Source: Stercorarius parasiticus (taxonomy: Eukaryota > Chordata > Aves > Charadriiformes > Stercorariidae). Taken from it: DNA of 64,000 nucleotides. Below are positions 24,501 to 33,500 of the stretch, piece after piece. The DNA lies in NCBI GenBank assembly GCA_013396915.1, contig VWZL01001304.1:935393-999392 (forward strand), in the 5' to 3' direction. The notes beneath the pieces are model-generated. The model had not been told where the DNA came from and ran no database searches. It was given only the letters and a program-made list of their open reading frames with translations. The number at the start of each line of letters is the position of its first letter. Position 1 is the first letter of the stretch. Made by a program: the position numbers and the translations under genes.

Positions 24501-27500
24501 TGGGGACTTTATGGCCTACATTTTATAGATGCAAGCCAAGATCGGAAAGTCAAAGATGATTTATCAACTTTTCTTGGTGCAATAAAAGTTTATGAATCTG
24601 GCTGGTGTTACCAGGGGCTTTGTGCTCCTGTCTGCACTGTACCCTCTGGACTGAGGCCTTTAGTCGGCAGTTAGAGGAGTCCTAGCTGTATGGAAAAAAA
24701 TAGTTAGGAACAGCAGGGCGGAAATGGGTTGGTTTATCCACATTTCCCCTTGTCCCCTTATACCGGAAGAGAGGAACTGAGTGAAGTGAAAGGGTAATAC
24801 AGGGTCAGTCCTGATAATTTCTTTGTACGGTCCGAAGTTAGCTCATTGAAACTGGACAGCCATTTTCAGGAGACTGCACCATTTATCTCCAATCTTTAAA
24901 AAAGTGCTGCTGAGCATTAATAGTTTTAAGGATATGTCAGCTGAGATGATAGAAACATTTCAGGCCAAGCAACACACCAGGCAATGAGGGCGAGATATGT
25001 TATCCCATTGGAGTGGCTCGTCTTCTTTGACACCATGACTCATCTATTTTTAATAAACATATAAATGAAACATTGTGCAGAGGCCTCTTGCTTGCCATAG
25101 GCTAAACATTGTGGTTCTTTTTCAGGTACAATTATTAGTAAACTCAATGCATACTTTACGTGACGAAGGACTAAAAAATTTAGCTACATGAGTTTTCCAT
25201 TTGGCTCAAAAAGCTGAAGAGTCATTAGCACAGGAAAATGCATTGCTCCCTGAGCCTCCATTTATACATCTTTTAGGGTTGAATTTCAATGTCATGTGCA
25301 CAGCATGAAGAGTAGAAAATATAAAGAGCCAGAGACCGAAGAAAATTTGAAACAATTATCTGCTACAAATATCTCAGAAGAAGCCAAAGGGAAAGGGAAA
25401 CATTTCTATTATCAGAAAATCTTCTCCCATTTATGAATGCATTCTCATATCAGGAAATGATTTTCCGAAAGTAAATTTCCTCACCAGGCTATCAAGCTTT
25501 CTCTGATCTTTTCTAATAGAGAAATGGTTCAGTATAGAGTGGAGAATATTTTTGTTCTTGTTGCATTGTTTTGACAGAGACTATCTTAGAAAGGGAAGCA
25601 GCTGGGGCAATTTTGACATCTTAACCTGAGTCTTATTTTGCAAAATTTAAGGTTGAATAGCATAATTATTCATCAAAAGAGGTAAATAAACAGAAACTTC
25701 TGTAAAATATCTCAGTGCTGTGCAGCATTTAAAAATATTGCTGTTATATCTGAATACTGATGTGACATTGTACAAATGCTATTCCATTTGTTATAGTCAA
25801 AAAAATTCATTGTCCCCCAGTTAGAACTACCATATTTCTGCTGGCATTTTTTTTTTCTGAAAACTAAGACATACCAAGAATGACCATTTGAAAGTGACAC
25901 TATATATACAAAGGTCAGTCAAGAAAATAATTGGCTTCTTTCTGATATCTTTTACCTAGAAAATTACCTCTTAAAGGACTTGATTGCCTCTTACATTTAA
26001 AAATAAGCATCAGCACGAAATTGCTCACTACTACCTCGGTAATACCTGTTTGGGAAACTACTACAATTTCTGGTTAAAGAAAGACTGGAAAAACAGACAC
26101 AAAAAAAATACTACATTATGATCAGATATATGAGTTTTAAAGTGAATACTGGCCATGAAAATAGCCTGTAGCCCAGCAGGATGAGAGCTATTTTACATTA
26201 CTCCTCTTACCCACTTCCTTTGAAGACAGATATGTAATTCTTCTCCCCTTCCCAAGGTTTGAAGTCAATACAGGTTTTTAGTCGATACTGTTCAAATGCC
26301 TTGAGGATGAGCCCCTTAGCATTCATTTCTGCAAAGCAAACAGTGCTCTTGTCAATACTGAGCCAATAGGTTTGTACTATTAGATCTATGGAGCAAGTCC
26401 TAAGGGTGGGTTTAGCTCCAGCAATCTTTGATTAAAATAAGCAGGCTTTTTTGCTGAATTAAGACCTGGGTAGGGATGTACATATTCCTCTTGTTTGGTT
26501 TCTGTGTAATTTTTCTTTGGTACTTACATATGAAATAGGACATAATACATGATAGTGCATGGTTCTTGATTTTGCAAATTCTTTCATTTACTTTGCTGAG
26601 ATTTATGTGAGCAAGTATTAAATAAACAGGGAACGAAGACATCGTATTTCACATAGTGCAGACTGCAGGCTACAGATCTCTCACAGAGCCTCTCCAGGAC
26701 TTGAGCTGCTAACATTATGTCTGGGTTGTCTCCTCTAAGTGACTTGCATGGTTTCAACCCCTTCAGAGGCTTAGATCTGAACATTAACTGGGAGTGGGTG
26801 ATTTTTTTTCCCGCCACATTGTGTAGTAAGGGCACAATCTCCCCATGCGGTACACAGTAAGAACTCAAGCCCCCTGTCTCACTGCTTGCCTCTGCCGTGC
26901 AGACCCACAGCTGGGTGGATTTGAAGGGGTAGAGACAAGGTATGACCTGGCCCTGGCCCCACAACAGCAATGTGCCATTGCAAACCGTGTTGCCTGCCAG
27001 AATGCCAATTTGCTGCAGATGATGTAAATGGCCAGGTAAGTTTTCTTGCTTTAAAAAGTTCTTCAATGCCCTGTTTCTCCTTCTGCTTAGTACAGTTTCA
27101 TGTCTCAGACATATGCTTTTAAGATCAAATGAATCTGCAGGGCCATTGCAATGGCAGGGTAAGAACCATCCAAGAAAGGAGGTGAGAGCCAGCACCGACA
27201 CCAAGATGATATACCCTGCTTGTGCATACCATGGCCCAATCCTGCTGTGGGAAATGTCCTGCTCAAAACTTACAAGACTAAAGTGCTACAGTATCTAGAT
27301 CAACCTGTTTTTAACATTTCAGTCAACATGACATACAGACATTGTCAAGGGCAAATACTGTACCCAGGCTATCTTCAAGGACGTAGGGGATAACATGGGG
27401 CCACCGATAGTTGTCACCAATGATGGAGTTTCGTTCCTGCATCCGAGAAAGAAAATAATTATGCAGTCCCTAGTAAAAAGTGGTTTAAGATCAGAGACTA

Positions 27501-30500
27501 CAATAGTGCTAAAGCAAAGCATGTCTCCACAAGTCCATGTAAGAAATCAAAGAGCTCAAAAACTTTGGAAGATCATTCAGATGTCTAAGGCTTGGGTTTG
27601 AAATCCCTTCACTCCCTTCTACCAGTATCTCCAACTTCTGTAGCATTTTCTCCATACAAAGAAACTGAGATTTTGATGCATGTGTGAAGACAGCTTCAGC
27701 TCCTGTGGGAAGCATTAAGTTCTAAAGTCCTGAAAACTGCACAGAGATTAGTAATTCTCTAACTTTTTGTAATGCAAGGGTTAGTTCCTGTGCCCTTAGA
27801 AAGTGCTTTCCTTGCTTCCACTGATATGCCCAAGCCAAAGCAGTTCACCAAAAGGTAGAACAAAACATTATTGATTTTCAGGGGTACAAGACACTTTTGG
27901 GGTTTCTATTAGGAGATGCAACATGCTATGTAATTTTTATTTATTTTTATTAATTGATCAGATAGGGATACTGGACAGATGCTTTAAAATGTGATATTAC
28001 AGATCTAATTTTTCCATTGCTTTTAGTGAATCTACTTCCATGATGAAGGTTTTGCAGCACCGGTCTGTAAATTTAATTGGCTCATAATAAACATTGTGTT
28101 GATAAATTAAGAATCTTTTATATAAACCTGTCTGGATGTGATCAGTGCTGCTGAATCTCTTAAAAGTACAAATCTAAAAACCACAGTAAAGGAAACAAGA
28201 AGCTAATAATATTGATCTAATGACTAACCCAACCTTATTTGGATAATGTTTCTGCAAATGCACCCGACTCTGTTGTTGTCTATGACATTTGGTAGAAAAC
28301 TATTCCCAAACATTATCAGTTTATTGTTACATAAACAGCATTTACTGTTAGTAGGAGCAGGATGCATCAATCATTTCCAAGCCAGTGATAATTCACATTG
28401 TGTAAGTCAATGACACATTGCCGGTTTTGTATTTTGTATTTGAACTCACCCTGTCAAGTTTGATGTCTCCCTCAAAAAGGTCTAGTCCTAAAGCTAAAGG
28501 GAAGAGGAGATTTAACATTCAGTTATTGTATTGATCTGTGGCTACCGTAATGAAAATCACCAAAAAAAATTAAAAGAGAAACTGAATTTTAAAAACCTTC
28601 ATTGATGTCAAAGATGTCTTGATCAATTCCTCCATCTACATCTATTTCTGAAAAATAAAAAGACAAGTGAGGTAGGACATTAGCCCTTGCTGTTATCTTT
28701 ATGAAGTGTGAAAATTAATGCAATAACAATAACAGTAATTATAAATCTGTGTCTGTCCTAGCAATGTTTATGAGCAGCTGGTTTTGTTGACTGCCTCCCG
28801 TGCATACAAATAGATCTCTAAACAGAACTCACCAGTTGTCTCCGGAGCAGGCTGGGGAGAGGGAAGAAAAAAAAGATATTATTAGATATTATTAGAAAGG
28901 CACATAATGAAATGCAGCTCGTGTTACTCTCAACAGTATTAGAGATGAGATTTAAGCTCAACTGACAGCACTTAGCGCATGGCTTTGTATTGGATTGACT
29001 GGACATGCTGCCTTCTCATTTGACTGGAAATGTTTATTTGCTTATGTGCTCCACTTCAGGTTGCCCAAAAAGTAAGCCGCCCAGCGCTGCTTCTGTGAAG
29101 TTTTCACAATTGTTTTTCTCTCCCAACTCGGACAGTGCATAACAGTCTTTCACAAATGGGAAAAAAAGAGCCTATTGTTTCTATTAAATCAAGTCAGGTG
29201 CTGTACAGAACCCATAGAAGCTAAGCTTGACTTTCCATCATAAATCTGACGGTGGGGGAACAGAATGAGTTGTCCGGTGTCACACAGCAAGTTTTTGAAG
29301 GACTGGGTGCAGACTCCAGGCCAGCTCAGGCCCAGTTCAGTGCCTTAGCTGGGCTCTGTTTACCTCAGCACTACCAACTCAAAGGCTGTTTCTGCAATGT
29401 CCAAAATCCAAGTTCCACAGTGGAGCAAGACCATAATGAGACAGCTTGAGAGGTGGGCCTATGTGAACCTCATGAAGTTCAATCAGGCCAAGTGCAAGGT
29501 GCTGCACCTGGGTCGTGGCAATCCCAGGCACAAGTACAGGTTGGGCAGAGAATGGCCTGAGAGCAGCTCAAAGGAGAAGGAGGTGCTGGTGGATAAGAAG
29601 CTCAACATGAGCAGGCGGTGCCCACTTGCAGCCCAGAAAGCCAACCGCATCCTGGGCTGCATCAAAAGAATCATGGCCAGCAGGTCAAGGGAGGTGATTC
29701 TGCCCGTCTACTCTGCTCTGGTGAGACCCCACGTAGAGTACTGTGTGCAGCTCTGGAGTCCTCAGCACAAGAAGGACATGCCCTGTTGGAATGGGTCCAG
29801 TGGAGGGCCACGAAGATGATCAGAGGGCTGGAGCACCTCTCCTCTGAGGACAGGTTGAGAGAGTTGGGGTTGTTCAGCCTGGAGAAGAGAAGACTCCAGG
29901 GAGACCTTAGAGCAGCCTTCCAGTACCTAAAGGGGACCTACAGGAGAGATGGGCAGAGGCTCTTTATCAGGGAGTGTAGTGACAGGATAAGGGGTAACGG
30001 TTTCAAACTGAAAAAGGGAGATTTAGATTAGACATTAGGAAGAAATTCTTTACTGTGAGGGTGGTCAGACACCGGCACAGGTTGCCCAGGGAAGTTGTGG
30101 ATGCCCTGTCCCTGGAAGTGTTCAAGGCCAGGCTGGATGGGGCTTTGAGCAGCCTGGTCTAGTGGGAGGTGTCCCTGCCAGTGGCAGGGGGGTTGGAACT
30201 AGAAGATCTTTAAGGTCCTTTCCAACCTGAACCATTCTATGATTCCATGATTCTATGATTCTGTGAGATATACATAGCACAATTTTCCTTGCCTTAACAT
30301 GCCCATAGAATATAATCCATATTCTTTTATTGGACTAAGCACTTCATTTTGGACTGGTTTGAACACACTTGATGTAATACTATGCAATTATTTCTCATGC
30401 AGTGAGTAAAATCATGAACAGCCTTTCGCAGCAATTGTAGGTGGGTGGGTTTTCCTGTTTCTCCCCAGAAGTCTTATATTCATATGTTTGAAAAGAAGTT

Positions 30501-33500
30501 CACAAACTGAAGGTAAAAAGCATTCAAATTCTAAGGTCTGGCAATATACATTACAGATACAGAAAATGGGAAGATATAACAGCAATTCTGTGAAGCAGGG
30601 TGGGATTTTTACTTTCATTTTTACTATTGTTCCCTCCCCATCCCCAACTGTTTTTATTTCTCCATATAAATAATTTGTTAACTTTTGTACATGCAGTTTT
30701 GCTTGTCGGACTTATTTTTCAGTGTGATAAGCACCTGCAACCTCCATTAAAAGCAATGAAGAATACGAGATCAGCATGTTGAAAAACGGCAAAAAATAAA
30801 TCCATGCTGTCCAAAAGAATATTAATTTTGGTAATATTTCTATCATCTGTATGATGGATAAGAAAATAGCATGGCCAGAATATTCAAGAGAGATTCAAAT
30901 GCATATGTTTTTCTAGACCTGGCTTTTGGCGCGTAACGATGGCAACAATTTTGAGGGCAAACGTAACTGTGGGCCCTAAAACTGCTGATGTTCATGTAAA
31001 AACTTTAACCAAACGTAGAAAAAATAAATAAATTCAATGAAATTTCTTCATTTGGAAAAGGTTCAGAAAGAAAGCTTTGAAATTGTCAGAATGTCCTATT
31101 TTAGCTTTTTAATGAAAGACTCATTTTCAGTCTTAAATGACTGTGTTGTGAAAACTTAAGCAAATGGCAGAAAAAAATATTGTAAATGCAAAAGCCGGAA
31201 ATCTCATTTTATCATTTTGATTGAACTAAAATTAACTCAAACTGTTGCTTCACAGTTTTTGTCAGATTTTGATCACTTATTCTGACTGCCTAAGAGGGGA
31301 AACCTATTTTTTGCCTAACCAAGTAGAGGCTACAATTTATAGGATTAAGAGAGATAATGCCTAACTGGTATGAGCAGGCGTAAGCAAATACTTAATATCT
31401 AAATGTTATATAAACAGGCAAAGTTTTTAATCAACAACGTCTGCTGCTGCTTCATTTTCTTAATGAAAACTACCACTCACGTATATCCTTGCTGAGTCTA
31501 AAGGCAGGATTTTGACCTTGAAGTGTTGGTTACAAAAAACATTAAGTATAATCCGTTTCCTGACCTGATTTCTCCTGAAACTTCCCTGTTTCAGTACGTC
31601 ACGGTTTTAGATTTTTTCAAAATCTGGTAGATTTTAAGATATCCAACTCTTAAAAACCCAATGTCACTGTGGAAAAGTGACCAAGACCATTGAAAAACTG
31701 TTTCCAGAGTTGGGCAGATGCAAATGCTGAAGGATTGATTTTGATCTCACATTTCACTGAGCTAACTGGTATTATTCAGGTTTACATTGAAACATGATAA
31801 ATAAGTATGGGGACTTCAGAAAAAATATTAAGCATATAACTGTATACAGATACAGTTTAATAACCCGATATATCTTTTCCAGACAAATCATCCATAAAAC
31901 TGAAATGTCAATAGACTCTTACATTCTGAAGTTCTATTGCAGATATATCCTCTCATCGCATTTCTTACACTGGATGTGTGTAAGACAGTATCCAGTTCAC
32001 GTATTCAAGTTTTGAAATGAAAGTGCAGCTTACAAAACAAGTTGAAAGTACACGGGCAAAGTGTGTAACGCACATTTTGAAGACTTCATTTGCTTTAAAA
32101 ATCCCACTCTCACACAGATTTCTAGCTCAAGTGGAAGAAAAAAATGCCAAGTAAATCTTGCTATATCCAAAAATTTAAATCACACTATCACCTTTTCTAT
32201 TAAAGATTATTGATGGAGGAGAAGGATCATACCCATATATGTTGAATCGCCTTCTAACCATTAACGGACAGTAGAATGCTTCTACAGTTCCAATAATTGT
32301 AAACTACAATGTTCCCATACCTACTAATCAGTAAATATAATCCTGCTAAAGGTAAAATCTAGCTAGCTCATGGAAAAGCTCCTCTATCTGCAGGAAAAGC
32401 TCACAAACTGAAATCAATGTAGCTAAGTCCAGCAGTACTTTTGCTGCATAAACCAAAATGTGAGTCCACAGCTGAAGAATAACAAATTCAGCAATCAACT
32501 GAAATCCAAGCTTGTCCTCAGTATCTAAAAACTGTCACTGAATGTTTTATGCTGAAGGAATCCCTTTCATCACTCCTTTCCACTTCCTTCTCAACAAAAC
32601 TAGATCTTTAGTCCTGTGAATCGCAACAGCAAAATACTCAGTTTCAAAAGGAGTATCTCTGCGTATAAGTATTACTCGTTCGAGTAGCAACGGCTTTGGT
32701 CTCAATACCAGCCTGACAACTGAGACCTACATGATGCATTTCTAGTCTGAAAGGCTGTAAATAAGTAACAGATTCACAGTTCATATTCACATAGAGAGGA
32801 AGGTTATATTACCTGCAGTGTACCAAAGAGAAGTCTAAAATTTAGGTTAACCAATGCTACCTTTAAATCCACACACACAAAAAATTCTGAACATTTATAA
32901 TATTAGTCCCTAACTTTGGCAAACAACATGGTTTATGTGAATTTAGTTACATTAAAGGTTGGTCTAACCATGGCTTATGAGCACACTAAACTGGCAAATA
33001 ATTCACAGAATCACAGAATCACAGAATGGTAGGGGTTGGAAGGAACCTCTGGAGATCATCTAGTCCAACCCCCCTGACAAAGCAGGGTCACCTTGAGCAG
33101 GTTGCACAGGAACACGTCCAGGTGGGTTTTCAATGTCTCCAGAGACGGAGACTCCACCACCTCCACCAGCAGCCTGTTCCAATGCTCCGCCACCCTCAAA
33201 GTAAAGTTGCTCGTCATGTTGAGATGGAACTTCTTATGCTCAAGTTTGTGCCTGTTACCCCTTGTCCTGTCACTGGGCACCACTGAAAAGAGCCTGGCCC
33301 CATCCTCCTGACATCCACCTTTTAAGTATTTATAAGCATTGATAAGATCCCCCCTCAGTTGTCTTTTTTCCAGACTGAAAAGACCCAAGTCCCTCAGCCT
33401 TTCCTCGTAAAAGAGATGTTCCAGTCCCCTAATCATCTTTGTAGCCCTTTGCTGTACCCTCTCCAGCAGTTCCCTGTCCTTCTTGAACCGGGGAGCCCAG

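Larger units (their letters stand above)
21397..26210 (-). other. MEP1B: MEP1B intron 6
   Basis: A 4.8-kb intron that hosts the solo LTR at 23239-23955. The rest is unassigned; 22320-22740 carries two overlapping plus-strand ORFs (104 and 79 codons) with no domain. Confidence 0.55.
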
